A stretch of 64,000 bases of DNA from JAFLBI01 sp964616465 (GCA_964616465.1 CAZTTO010000008.1:62001-126000); one strand, 5' to 3'; positions 24,984-34,309 are shown, counted from the first letter of the stretch. Notes: generated by a model from the letters alone, not told the origin. Translations and numbers: made by a program.

Positions 24984-25092
24984 TTTAAATAAAATTTAAT
25001 TGTAACGCACCTATGTTGATGGCCTACAACAGGGCTTGGTGCAATGTGCCCAATGGTTCGTCAACCATTCTGATGATAAAATTAAAAAACTC
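24984..25092 (-). promoter_or_regulatory. Conserved structured leader element, copy 2
   Basis: Counterpart of 21744-21853. The stem AATGGTT / AACCATT lies at 25052-25069, with paired changes against copy 1. The 17 bases next to the start codon (TTTAAATAAAATTTAAT on the plus strand) are the same in both copies. Confidence 0.65.
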
Positions 25093-25111
25093 AGTGCAAC
25101 TTTATTGCACT
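25093..25111 (-). terminator. Intrinsic terminator of the HTH gene
   Basis: A 7-bp stem AGTGCAA / TTGCACT that includes the HTH stop codon is followed on the minus strand by GAGTTTTTTAATTTT. It separates the regulator from the peptide genes, so these probably have their own promoter or depend on read-through. Confidence 0.65.
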
Positions 25112-25347
25112 CTGGTAAATGAAATGTTAAAATGTCCCTGTTCCATATAGCAATAAGTATTTCTTTGTTTGTCATAGTATATCGGGGCTCCCATTTGTTT
25201 CATAACTGAAATAAACTCGATAGTCGTTCTTTTTGACACACCAATTTTTTGCGCTAATTGTGTAGGTGTTCCTGTGCCTTTTATCTTGATGAGTCTGTCT
25301 ATTGTTTGAAGTCGTTCTATAAATCTTCTAGGCATATATCTCAACAA
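25102..25347 (-). CDS. Small HTH-domain regulator
   Basis: This 81-residue protein has a winged-helix/HTH_11-like DNA-binding domain: RLQTIDRLIKIKGTGTPTQL, then AQKIGVSKRTTIEFISVMKQMG as the recognition part and IYYDKQRNTYCY as the wing. It lacks an effector domain. Small regulators of this sort are often found next to peptide-export loci in Bacteroidota. It is the first gene of locus copy 2; a frameshifted relative lies in copy 1. Confidence 0.75.
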   Translation of the reverse strand: MLRYMPRRFIERLQTIDRLIKIKGTGTPTQLAQKIGVSKRTTIEFISVMKQMGAPIYYDKQRNTYCYMEQGHFNISFTRVQ

Positions 25348-25471
25348 TTTATTTTATGATAGCTTTTAGTTTCGAAATGGTTTATCTCTTCATGAATTGC
25401 TCATTGGGTTATACATTTTTGGTCTCTTAATTTAATATTTCAATAAATGCATATCCAATAAGTCATAGCTG

Positions 25472-25831
25472 TTATTTCTCCCTGTTTACATTCCCCTTCC
25501 TCCTCCTTAATTTTCTTGCGCCATATCCAACACCTGCAATCAGAAGTGCGCTAAGTCCTCCGTCAATTGGAACATCGTGCACACTTCCTCCACCAGGAAG
25601 TGATGGTAGACCTTCTGCCTGTATCATTGGCTCAAGGAGTTGTTCAAGCATCTTGATTGGATTTGATTCTTCAAATGCAGGTAAAGGATAATCATGTGTG
25701 GGTGAAAAATAGTCTTTCAAATACAAGTCTTTTAGTGGAAACATTCCACCAGCCTCTGGATTTTGTGCTGATACTAAAAATGATACGAGTAGTAAAAACA
25801 AAAGGGTCAAATAGAATTTTAGTGTTTGCAT
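25472..25831 (-). CDS. Secreted protein with VPIDGG-type C-terminal sorting tail
   Basis: This 119-residue protein has a signal peptide (cleavage near FLVSAQNP) and a short middle region rich in Pro and Leu. The C-terminus carries the tripartite pattern VPIDGG, a hydrophobic Gly-rich helix (LSALLIAGVGYGA) and a basic cluster (RKLRRRKG). This is like exosortase-type or PID-CTERM sorting signals (recalled family, moderate certainty). The middle has no enzyme motif. It follows the T9SS protein gene by 3 bp and is probably cotranscribed. Confidence 0.7.
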   Translation of the reverse strand: MQTLKFYLTLLFLLLVSFLVSAQNPEAGGMFPLKDLYLKDYFSPTHDYPLPAFEESNPIKMLEQLLEPMIQAEGLPSLPGGGSVHDVPIDGGLSALLIAGVGYGARKLRRRKGNVNREK

Positions 25832-25834
25832 AAC

Positions 25835-28261
25835 TTATTTTTTAATGAACGATTGGGTATAACGGTTTTCTTTATTCTGGAGTAATAAGATGTAGTTTCC
25901 CGAGCTAAGTTTACTAATATCAATTTGTAAACGACCGCCAGTATGAACTCCATGAGATTGTCTTAATCCTTGCATATCTAGTATTTGCCATTGGAACGTA
26001 CTACCAAATGGCGTTTCGGTTTGTATGTAATTGTGTGCAGGGTTTGGGAAAATGTGTATTGATTTTGCAGGTCCATTGTAGCTGATACTTCTCTTTTGCT
26101 TAATAAAATTTAAGTTGATCTCTTGTTGATTGGTTTGAGTATTGTCCCATTCAATATGTAAAGTATCATTTGACCAATCTAGCTTCAATGACTGATTTGT
26201 TTCTTTTTCAAGTTTCCATTCTTTCTTCGATAAACCAAGCGCTTCAAGTGTGTACACCTGATTTTTCATATTCCATAACGAAAGTGTAATAATGCTATCA
26301 TTAAAACTGCTAGGTCTACCTTCTAATGCCAGTAGCTGCTGATTGGATTGAATAGCAATATTTTCATCTGGATTGTGCATTTTAATAGCATCTTCTGATG
26401 TTATCTCGGGCATGAAATTTTCATTGTAATGTAGAACAGCTTCATCGAGAAGTGTTTTGTTCGATTTTAATTTGAATCGATAAGTTGCATCTGTTGGAAT
26501 TTCATCTTGTGCAAATACTTGTTTGTTCTGATAAGGTGTTTTATGCTCTTCTAAAATCTCTAATCGTGGTTGGGGACCAGTAATTTGAATAAAGAAACCT
26601 TTTCCTGCTGGAATATTTCTATTTGTATTTCCGTTACTACCCGTTAGTCTGTTATAGGCAACATATCTTCCTCTCGTTGCCTCATTGGGATCCCATATAT
26701 AGTAGGTGCTACCAATATCTTGTTTGATTACTGACCGCCAATCAATAGGGCTAGGAAAGGGATTTCCAACTAATTGGTATCCCCCTACTGATGCTTGAAT
26801 GGGAGTAGCCGAATTTGCATCAAGAACAATTCTTCCCGTTTGTAAAACACCCGTAGCAACTAAATTGGTTGGTGTTGGATTGGGTGTCTGTGTGGCTTGT
26901 AAAGAAATATTTCGATCGCCCCTGATATACATGAGAAATGCTTGTCCAGCACTAATTGGTTGAGCAACTGTCGACTGTATAGCTTCCCAATCTTGCGTGC
27001 TTGCATTGAAAGAAAATAAGGAAGGATTTCTTGTGGGAGACATATCCATACCCAATGTATTACCCCCAGTAATGTGAGTCCCAATTCCACTTAGTGCACC
27101 GTGTGCATCTTGCCAATGATGTGCAATTCCATTTCTGGTAGTTACACTGGAACTTAAGATTCTGAATCTTCTGCTGGGAGGTATAAATTTTTCAACAGTT
27201 ACTGAATCAAATCCTGTATGTGCCCCTAACAATGGTCCAATCATTGCTTGTCCTCTTATAGAACTCTTTATTATAAGGTGTTGACCATTCATATTCCAAT
27301 TAGCTCCTGCAGCTAATTGTACATAGCTGCCACTTTGAATGGTCATAGATGTATTCGGCCTAAATACTAGGCTGTCTCTGTCAATGGAAAGCCGAATTGC
27401 CGTTGTATCATTTCCTAATGAAAAACTGGAATGCCTTCCTTCTATTATTAACGGTCCTCCGGTTGTTAAATGTTCGCCATTCCATGCTCTCCATCTCTGA
27501 TAATTATTTTGAAAACTTGATGGGGGTGTGCCTGAGCCATCTCTCTGATTACCCCAGCTAGAAAGTAGGTTAAGAGGTTGATTTGCTTTATTGTAAAAAA
27601 CTGGGGATGAAAATACCTCTACATTATCTATAGAGAAACTTGGCCTTCCGCCACTACCAGCTTGGTCGCGATAAATCCACCTTAGTTGGACATAAGGCTG
27701 ATTGTTACAATCGGGAGGTAGTTCTAAAGAATAGGTTCTTGGGCTAATAGGATTATTTCCAGTTGTGTTAGCCCATCTTGCTGAGTTTACAAATTCAGAA
27801 TTAGGAATATTCCTGAATGCTGAGCTAGAATCAGTGCGATATTGAAGAGTTACAATTCCTGTTCTTCCATTGAGTTCTTGTCGTTGTGAGGCAATCGTAT
27901 ATCTAATAATAATTTGATCTGCCCCTGTAGTCTGAACGGCTAGTCCAATAGATCGAATAGAACTTGCTGCCGAGATCATCCCAATTTTGCCATTCATATC
28001 ATATACCCCAGCACTTGTTGTATTGTTTCCGCCGGACCCCAGACTTTGAATGGCTGATGGATGGGCGAATAAATATCCATTGGGACTGGTTAAACTTCCT
28101 GGAATTTGCCACCCAATAAAACCAGTAGGGTAGGTCCTTTGTGAGCCATTGAAGCTGCTGAAGTCCTCCCAAAATGGAATAGGTCTGGCGTTGGGATGAA
28201 TTTGGGCTTTTGTAGATAGTGAAATAATGCCGAAAAGGCATGGTAGTAGAAAATTTCTCAT
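25835..28261 (-). CDS. Large secreted protein with T9SS type A sorting domain
   Basis: This 808-residue protein has a signal peptide (cleavage near LSTKAQIHP), an N-terminal jelly-roll-like region (about 25-220, PSFSIDNVEVF), a beta-rich middle (about 250-600), and a C-terminal type IX secretion tail of about 75 residues (IHIFPNPAHNYIQ, then LDMQGL, ISKLSSGNYILLLQN). It should be exported through T9SS and placed on the surface or released. No catalytic motif is visible; an adhesin or matrix role is possible. A divergent gap separates it from htpG. Confidence 0.83.
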   Translation of the reverse strand: MRNFLLPCLFGIISLSTKAQIHPNARPIPFWEDFSSFNGSQRTYPTGFIGWQIPGSLTSPNGYLFAHPSAIQSLGSGGNNTTSAGVYDMNGKIGMISAASSIRSIGLAVQTTGADQIIIRYTIASQRQELNGRTGIVTLQYRTDSSSAFRNIPNSEFVNSARWANTTGNNPISPRTYSLELPPDCNNQPYVQLRWIYRDQAGSGGRPSFSIDNVEVFSSPVFYNKANQPLNLLSSWGNQRDGSGTPPSSFQNNYQRWRAWNGEHLTTGGPLIIEGRHSSFSLGNDTTAIRLSIDRDSLVFRPNTSMTIQSGSYVQLAAGANWNMNGQHLIIKSSIRGQAMIGPLLGAHTGFDSVTVEKFIPPSRRFRILSSSVTTRNGIAHHWQDAHGALSGIGTHITGGNTLGMDMSPTRNPSLFSFNASTQDWEAIQSTVAQPISAGQAFLMYIRGDRNISLQATQTPNPTPTNLVATGVLQTGRIVLDANSATPIQASVGGYQLVGNPFPSPIDWRSVIKQDIGSTYYIWDPNEATRGRYVAYNRLTGSNGNTNRNIPAGKGFFIQITGPQPRLEILEEHKTPYQNKQVFAQDEIPTDATYRFKLKSNKTLLDEAVLHYNENFMPEITSEDAIKMHNPDENIAIQSNQQLLALEGRPSSFNDSIITLSLWNMKNQVYTLEALGLSKKEWKLEKETNQSLKLDWSNDTLHIEWDNTQTNQQEINLNFIKQKRSISYNGPAKSIHIFPNPAHNYIQTETPFGSTFQWQILDMQGLRQSHGVHTGGRLQIDISKLSSGNYILLLQNKENRYTQSFIKK

Positions 28262-28386
28262 AATTACTAATAACTTTTATAATGAGTTTAATAACGACAA
28301 TTAAATTGTCGATGTGAAAATAAAAACCGTGATTTAAAATTCAAAGTTGCGCCGCAAAATTTTTCACTTTTTTTAACAATTGCCAA

Positions 28387-28420
28387 TTTGACACATTTAC
28401 TTCAAGTGGTATTGTCTTTG
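28387..28420 (+). promoter_or_regulatory. Candidate htpG promoter
   Basis: TTTG (28387-28390) followed after 22 bp by TGTCTTTG (28413-28420) resembles the Bacteroidota -33/-7 pair, ending 25 bp before the htpG start. Confidence 0.4.
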
Positions 28421-28445
28421 CTTTATTCCCTCAAAAAAAAATACT

Positions 28446-30362
28446 ATGCAGAAAGGTCAAATTCGGGTACAGACAGAGAATATTTTCCCGATCATTAAGA
28501 AGTTTCTTTATAGTGACCATGAAATTTTTCTTCGTGAATTGGTCAGCAACGCTGTAGATGCCAGCCAAAAACTAAAAACCCTTTCTAATTCAGGTGAAGT
28601 AAGTGGTGAGCTGGGTGAAGTTAAAATTGAAGTAATTCTCAATGCGAAAGAGAAAACATTGACAATAGCTGATAGGGGTATTGGTATGACTTCTGAGGAA
28701 GTTGATAAATATTTAAATCAGGTTGCATTTAGTAGTGCAGAAGAATTTTTGAGTAAATACCAAGATGCGAATATCATAGGTCATTTTGGTTTGGGTTTTT
28801 ATAGTGCTTTCATGGTGGCTGATAAGGTTGAAGTATTAACGCAGAGTCATAAGAGCGAAGCGGGAACCGTTTACTGGAGTTGTGATGGAAACCCTGAATT
28901 TGAATTATATGAAGTGGAGAAGAAAGATAGAGGTACTTCTATCATTTTACATATTAATGAAGAAAGCAAAGAGTTCTTAGAGGCTTCAAGAATTCAATCT
29001 ATTTTAAATCGCTTTTGTAAATTTTTGCCTATTCCAATTTATTTTGTTGATGTAGAAGAAGCGAATAAAAAAGAGAAAGACAAAGAACAAGAAGCTCCAA
29101 AACCAATCAACCAAACCCAACCAATATGGGTTAAAAAGCCAAGTGAACTTAAAAAAGAAGATTATGAGGCATTTTACAGGGAGTTGTATCCGTTTAGTGA
29201 GTTGCCTTTATTCTGGATTCATTTGAACGTAGATTATCCCTTCAATCTTACGGGTGTGTTATACTTCCCTAAGATTAAGCAGAGCTATGAAATTCAAAAG
29301 GATAAAATTCAGTTGTATTGCAACCAAGTATTTGTAACTGATGAAGTAAAAGATATTGTTCCAGAATTTTTAATGCTATTACACGGGGTTATTGACAGTC
29401 CAGATATTCCTTTGAATGTGAGTAGAAGCTATTTGCAGGGTGACCCTAATGTGAAGAAAATCAACAGCCACATCACCAAGAAAGTTGCAGATAAACTTGA
29501 AGAGATATTTAAGAGTGAGAGATCAGAGTTTGAAGCTAAGTGGGAAAGTTTAGGTTTGTTTGTGAAGTATGGTATGATGACCGATGACAAGTTCCTAGAA
29601 AAAGCGAACAAGTTTTTGGTGATGGAGGATACAGAAACCAAGACTGTTGGCGAAGGTGAAGATCAAAAAACTGTTCCAGCCTTTTATACCCTAGAAGAGT
29701 ATAAAATGGCAACTGAAACACTTCAAAAAAATAAAGATGGCAAGCACGTAATCTTGTATACCACGCAACCGATTCAGCAAGATGCTTACATCAAAGCTTG
29801 TAAGGCGAAGGGTTATGTGGTTGTAAAAATGGAAACATTGGTTGATGCTGCCTTCATTAACCATATGGAAATGAAGTGGGAGAATGTTCAGTTTGTTCGT
29901 GTGGATGCAGACGTAGTTGATAATTTAATTGATAAGCAAGAAACTTCTGAGAGTGTCCTTTCTAAAGAAGAAACTGAAAAACTAAAAGGACTCTTCCAAA
30001 TGGATGTAAAAGATATTCATTTGACTGTTGAAGTGAAAGGATTAAGTAAGGAAGCACCACCTGTAGTTGCTACAAGGCCAGAGTTTATGAGAAGAATGAA
30101 AGATATGGGTGCTGTTGGTGGTGGTATGGCTGCATTTTATGCAAATATGCCAGATGAAGTAAGTTTAACTGTTAATGGTAATCATCCAATTTATGATAAG
30201 ATTCTAAAAGAGGCTGAGTCTAAGCAGAAAGATCAGGTTAGAACGCTTGCTGACCTTGCTTTACTCTCACAAGGCTTATTGAAAGGTGCAGAATTGTCTA
30301 ACTTTATTGAGCGTAGCGTAAGAATGATGGAAGGGACGGGTGAGACTGTAACTACTGCCTAA
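28446..30362 (+). CDS. htpG: Molecular chaperone HtpG (Hsp90)
   Basis: This 638-residue cytosolic ATP-driven chaperone starts MQKGQIRVQTENIF. GHKL ATP-binding motifs are LRELVSNAVDASQKL, ADRGIGMT and GHFGLGFYSAFM. The middle domain has the NVSRSYLQGD segment, and a complete C-terminal dimerisation domain follows. Length is usual. It is transcribed alone, with a bidirectional terminator shared with the convergent operon. Confidence 0.97.
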   Translation: MQKGQIRVQTENIFPIIKKFLYSDHEIFLRELVSNAVDASQKLKTLSNSGEVSGELGEVKIEVILNAKEKTLTIADRGIGMTSEEVDKYLNQVAFSSAEEFLSKYQDANIIGHFGLGFYSAFMVADKVEVLTQSHKSEAGTVYWSCDGNPEFELYEVEKKDRGTSIILHINEESKEFLEASRIQSILNRFCKFLPIPIYFVDVEEANKKEKDKEQEAPKPINQTQPIWVKKPSELKKEDYEAFYRELYPFSELPLFWIHLNVDYPFNLTGVLYFPKIKQSYEIQKDKIQLYCNQVFVTDEVKDIVPEFLMLLHGVIDSPDIPLNVSRSYLQGDPNVKKINSHITKKVADKLEEIFKSERSEFEAKWESLGLFVKYGMMTDDKFLEKANKFLVMEDTETKTVGEGEDQKTVPAFYTLEEYKMATETLQKNKDGKHVILYTTQPIQQDAYIKACKAKGYVVVKMETLVDAAFINHMEMKWENVQFVRVDADVVDNLIDKQETSESVLSKEETEKLKGLFQMDVKDIHLTVEVKGLSKEAPPVVATRPEFMRRMKDMGAVGGGMAAFYANMPDEVSLTVNGNHPIYDKILKEAESKQKDQVRTLADLALLSQGLLKGAELSNFIERSVRMMEGTGETVTTA

Positions 30363-30387
30363 AATAGGAGTTTCAATTGAGGATAAG

Positions 30388-30416
30388 AAAAAAGCCGGCA
30401 ATTAGCCGGCTTTTTG
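30388..30416. terminator. Bidirectional terminator between htpG and the kinase operon
   Basis: A perfect 9-bp stem AAAGCCGGC / GCCGGCTTT (30391-30413, 5-base loop) is flanked by A and T runs, so it can end both htpG and the minus-strand operon. The loop contains the stop codon of the last operon gene. Confidence 0.92.
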
Positions 30417-32960
30417 ATGTTTAACTTTGATCTTAACTTCAGTTTCTGCTTCAATAGGCTTACCGTCTTTGGTTGCAGGTTTCCATTTTGGAGAAATACG
30501 AATCAATCTTAATCCTTCATTCTCAAACCCATAACCAGGCTTGTTCAATGCAATAGGGTTTTTAATTTTTCCCTGGGCATCTACTTTAAATTTTAATTCA
30601 ATAATATATTCACCAGATGGAGCATCCTTTTCATATAAAATATCTGTCTTTAGATTTGATCTTAAAAACTCCATCCAAGCTTTCTGACCTCCAATAAATG
30701 TTGGTTTACTTTCGTCATTGAATTCTACATCATTGTTGCTCTCAGGTTCTTTTTTAACTTCTGGTTCCTTTTTCTCTTCAACAACAGGTGGGGGCGTTGC
30801 TAAATAAATACTGTCTATATCTGAAGTGACTAGCCTAAAACCAAGATTGTTTTTAATATTTTGAGGTAAAATACCAGCTCTTCTAGATAGTCTTAAGCCC
30901 TTATCAGTATTTGTAATTGATCCGCCTCTAATTACTTTTTGGCTACCAGAAGATGGCCCTTGTGGATTTTTTAATAAGCCTTGAACAGATTTATAATAGC
31001 TGTCCAAATACCAGTCACTACAAATTTCTTCTACATTTCCAGCCATATCAAATATGCCAAGTTCATTTGGCTTTTTACTACCAACAGGACTTGTTTTACC
31101 CCCTGCATTAGCAACAAAAAGTGCGTATTCTCCTAGTTCACTTTCTATATTTGTGCCAGGAAATCTATTGTTTTTACTTATAAACTGCATTCCACCTCTT
31201 GCAGCAAGTTCCCATTCTGCTTCAGTTGGTAAACGATATTTTTTATTAGAGAATCGATTTAGTTTAGTTAAGAACTCTTGTATCATTTCATAACTAACTT
31301 GTTCAACTGGGCATTGAGCACATTTATCATAAAAACTTGGGTTCTCTTCCATGAAAAGTGTCCATAGTTCTTGTGTTACTTCAAACTTGCTAACCATGAA
31401 ATGATTTACTTCAACATCAATAGAAGGTTTCTCAGGAGCAAAACATTCATCTGTATTTGGGAAAGTACAGCCCATTTTAAAGGCACCTCCTTTAACAAAT
31501 ACTAATGTGCTGTCTAGTTTAGCGGCTGCTTTATAAAATTTAGTTGTGCCATCATCTAAGTCGTATTCATTCTTTTTAAGAAGTGCTACGATTCTTTCGC
31601 TGAATTTGGCTTTTTCAAGAAAAAATTTATTATGCACTTCTTTCAAGACTTTCAAAATACTTGGCGGGTATAATTGTGCACCCGCTTTTATAAGAAGTTC
31701 TGCTTGCTCAATGTTATTATTCATACAAGCTTGTGCAAGCGGAGTAAGATATAAGCTTATACTATCCTGTAGTCTATTGCCATAAAAATTAGGAGAAGCA
31801 CCTTGCTTCAGCAACCAAGCTAAAACGTCTGCGTTTAAATTATTTTTTGTAGTGTAAACTATTGGTAATTGACCATTTGCTATGGGTTCTTCAATATTGG
31901 TTGAATTAATAAAAAATGGTAAGTCGCTTACCCTGTTTCTTTGTAATGCAATTAAAATTTGTTCGCTTACTGCTTTCTTTCCTGTTTCTACTTCTTTTAC
32001 AAATAAAAATTGTGCTTCAATCTCTTTGGTATTTTTTTCATAGTTTCTTTGTAAATCGCGCAGGTAATTTGTACGCCTATCATTCATATTAAACTCTGTA
32101 GCCTTCTGTTGATAAGTGTTTAAGAGTTGATCTAGTTTGTTTTTATTTTCATTAATTTTTTCTGAATAAAGTTTAATTGGAATTTCATTCCACTCCTTTT
32201 TGCCTTGGCGTGATTCACGAATATCTTTTTGAAGTTCTGAAGAGAGGCTATTATAAACTTCAAATAATGGGTTCATTGAATTTTCAAATTCAATTAAAAT
32301 ACCTTCATGCTCTTTTCTTATACGTTCTTCTTCTTCTCTCTTTATTCTTAGCCTTTCAGCCTCGGCTGCTTCATTTTCCTTTCTTATACGTTCTTCTTCT
32401 TCTCTCTTTATTCTTAGCCTTTCAGCTTCAATTGCTGCATAATCTACTTCTGGAAAATTTACTCTAAAGAGTTTACTTGCTTCACTCACATTTTTTTCGA
32501 CTGTTAAATCAGGTACATTAATTATTGTATCTAAAACAAACTCTTCTTTATCTTCTAAACGAATAAAATATTCTCCTGCTTCCACTGGAATACGCCTATT
32601 GGCACCTGCCTTAATTTTGCCAACTAATGTATCATTCAGGAAAACAGTAATGGTAGATCCTTTATTTGCTCCAATAATTAGATAGCACTGATTATTTTCA
32701 ATAACAGGTTTGTCTTCTTCGTCTTCTTTAATTTTATTAATTGTCTTTGGCTTTACCGAAGGCGTGTTTGTTTTTTTAGGTGCTGGTGCAGGTTTTGTAT
32801 CGGTTTTTTTGGGTAATGTAATTAACTGAGCTTTTAATTCACTTGGCTGAAAACCAATGATCAGAATAAATAACACTATTATTGTAAGAAAATGTGTACA
32901 TATTTTCTGAACAAATGTTTTCCTTAATTGGATATCTCTTTTCATTTCTCTTACACTCAT
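30402..32960 (-). CDS. Exported ankyrin/FGE-type/TonB C-terminal fusion protein
   Basis: This 852-residue protein has an N-terminal signal or anchor (about 22-43), a Lys/Pro linker, and a PEGA-like beta region (about 93-150). A charged helix follows in which a 22-residue unit (EAERLRIKREEEERIRKE) occurs twice, then a coiled coil. Ankyrin-like repeats lie at about 370-450, an FGE/SUMF1-type domain at about 490-720 (WTLFMEENPSFYDK, LPTEAEWELAARGG, VIRGGS, GFRLV), and a TonB C-terminal-like domain at about 765-850. It is the last operon gene. The FGE part is probably non-enzymatic, since I do not see the Cys pair of true formylglycine enzymes. The domain mix is unusual. Confidence 0.78.
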   Translation of the reverse strand: MSVREMKRDIQLRKTFVQKICTHFLTIIVLFILIIGFQPSELKAQLITLPKKTDTKPAPAPKKTNTPSVKPKTINKIKEDEEDKPVIENNQCYLIIGANKGSTITVFLNDTLVGKIKAGANRRIPVEAGEYFIRLEDKEEFVLDTIINVPDLTVEKNVSEASKLFRVNFPEVDYAAIEAERLRIKREEEERIRKENEAAEAERLRIKREEEERIRKEHEGILIEFENSMNPLFEVYNSLSSELQKDIRESRQGKKEWNEIPIKLYSEKINENKNKLDQLLNTYQQKATEFNMNDRRTNYLRDLQRNYEKNTKEIEAQFLFVKEVETGKKAVSEQILIALQRNRVSDLPFFINSTNIEEPIANGQLPIVYTTKNNLNADVLAWLLKQGASPNFYGNRLQDSISLYLTPLAQACMNNNIEQAELLIKAGAQLYPPSILKVLKEVHNKFFLEKAKFSERIVALLKKNEYDLDDGTTKFYKAAAKLDSTLVFVKGGAFKMGCTFPNTDECFAPEKPSIDVEVNHFMVSKFEVTQELWTLFMEENPSFYDKCAQCPVEQVSYEMIQEFLTKLNRFSNKKYRLPTEAEWELAARGGMQFISKNNRFPGTNIESELGEYALFVANAGGKTSPVGSKKPNELGIFDMAGNVEEICSDWYLDSYYKSVQGLLKNPQGPSSGSQKVIRGGSITNTDKGLRLSRRAGILPQNIKNNLGFRLVTSDIDSIYLATPPPVVEEKKEPEVKKEPESNNDVEFNDESKPTFIGGQKAWMEFLRSNLKTDILYEKDAPSGEYIIELKFKVDAQGKIKNPIALNKPGYGFENEGLRLIRISPKWKPATKDGKPIEAETEVKIKVKHQKAG

Positions 32961-32988
32961 GGGGTTGTTTTATTCTTCAATATTTGAT

Positions 32989-34308
32989 CTATAATTTAGA
33001 ATCACCTTCTATATCGTATCCTGCATCTTTAAATGCTTGCAAATATCTTGGTCTGCTGCCAATTACTTTGCTCAAAATAAATTTTGCATGTTCTTTCAGA
33101 ACTGAAATAGTCATATTAGTATATGGGGTAGCACCTCTTTGCAAAAGAGATTTTAAAAAAGCTAAGTTTTCAGGTTCGTTCTCATCAAAATACTGACAAA
33201 ACTCTAATACAGGCTTTACAGCAACTTGTGCCCCAACATAAACCTGATTATGTTTGTTAATGTCCGCTCCATAATCGACCATCATTTTTACAATCGATAA
33301 ACTTGCTCGAGATTGTATTGCGTACAATAAAGGGGTTGTATTGTTTGTAGCAGCACTTATTCCGTTTGGGTCCTTTAAGAATAAACTTTTTGCACCGTTA
33401 ATATCGTTTTTACTAATTACATCTTTCCATGTTGGAGCAAATGGAGCTGCAACAACACCCCCTCTATTACTAGTTGTTGAGTTTGACTTTCCGCCTCTGT
33501 TTGCTACCTTGTTTTTTAGATTACTCATTTCTGAGGTTAGGTAGTTTACAGAAAGTTTCATTTCTGAAATATTCTTACTAGAGTTTAAAATCATTAACTC
33601 TACTTCTTGATATTTATCTTGAATTTTCTTAATTGTTTGCAGATTTGTAACAGGCGGATTATTATTGAAAAGTATTTTGTAGTACTCAGTGATGGTTGTA
33701 GGTTGACTAATTGCTGAATAGATTTTTACATTCTCCTGAAACTCTTTGTCGAGTGGTTCTATAGACTGTTTTAAGGGGCCAAGTGATGATTCTAGCTGGT
33801 TTATGCTATTCATTTCTACAAAGCTCACAAATGATGCACTTTCAAAAATTGTTTCTTTCCACTGCTTTGCTATATTGCTATAATTAGTTCTTAACTCTTT
33901 TGTTTTATTTTGAAATTGCTTCCAAAACTGTTCAGATATCTTAATATTATTATCTATTCGATCTTGATAAAGTGTAAAAAGCAGGATCTTCTTCTCACTT
34001 GACCACCTGGCTACCCTTTTTTGTTCATCGAACTTTTTTAATTCTTCAAGGCTAGCAAAAGTGATAGGATCATTATCTTCCTCTTGCATTGGTGTTGTAT
34101 CTGCTTTTTTTTCTTTCTCCTCCTTAGATATTTCATTTGTTTCTTTCTTTACAGAAGCGCTATCTTTTTTGGGTGAAGGTGTTGGTCGTTTTTGGGCACT
34201 ATCGGGTCGTGTACCTTTTTTGTACAATCCAGGAGGAAGTGTAACCTGAGCTGATAGTACACTTGATAAGAAAATGAATAATATTAATATTATAGTTCCT
34301 TTTCGCAT
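32989..34308 (-). CDS. Exported coiled-coil and ankyrin-repeat protein
   Basis: This 439-residue protein has a signal peptide (cleavage near VLSAQVTLPP), a Lys/Pro/Ser-rich linker (about 25-75), a long helical part (about 90-285), and two to three ankyrin-type repeats near the C-terminus (NDINGAKSLFLKDPNG; TPLLYAIQSRASLSIVKMMVDYGADIN; ENLAFLKSLLQRGATP). The order signal-linker-coil-ankyrin repeats that of the N-terminal half of the next gene, so the two look like paralogues that differ in C-terminal domains. The gene lies 1 bp after the Hsp70 gene. Confidence 0.75.
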   Translation of the reverse strand: MRKGTIILILFIFLSSVLSAQVTLPPGLYKKGTRPDSAQKRPTPSPKKDSASVKKETNEISKEEKEKKADTTPMQEEDNDPITFASLEELKKFDEQKRVARWSSEKKILLFTLYQDRIDNNIKISEQFWKQFQNKTKELRTNYSNIAKQWKETIFESASFVSFVEMNSINQLESSLGPLKQSIEPLDKEFQENVKIYSAISQPTTITEYYKILFNNNPPVTNLQTIKKIQDKYQEVELMILNSSKNISEMKLSVNYLTSEMSNLKNKVANRGGKSNSTTSNRGGVVAAPFAPTWKDVISKNDINGAKSLFLKDPNGISAATNNTTPLLYAIQSRASLSIVKMMVDYGADINKHNQVYVGAQVAVKPVLEFCQYFDENEPENLAFLKSLLQRGATPYTNMTISVLKEHAKFILSKVIGSRPRYLQAFKDAGYDIEGDSKL

Positions 34309-34309
34309 T

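Noticed and set aside
17479..25347. Mobile element around the peptide locus
   Set aside because: No transposase, integrase, terminal inverted repeats or target duplications were found.
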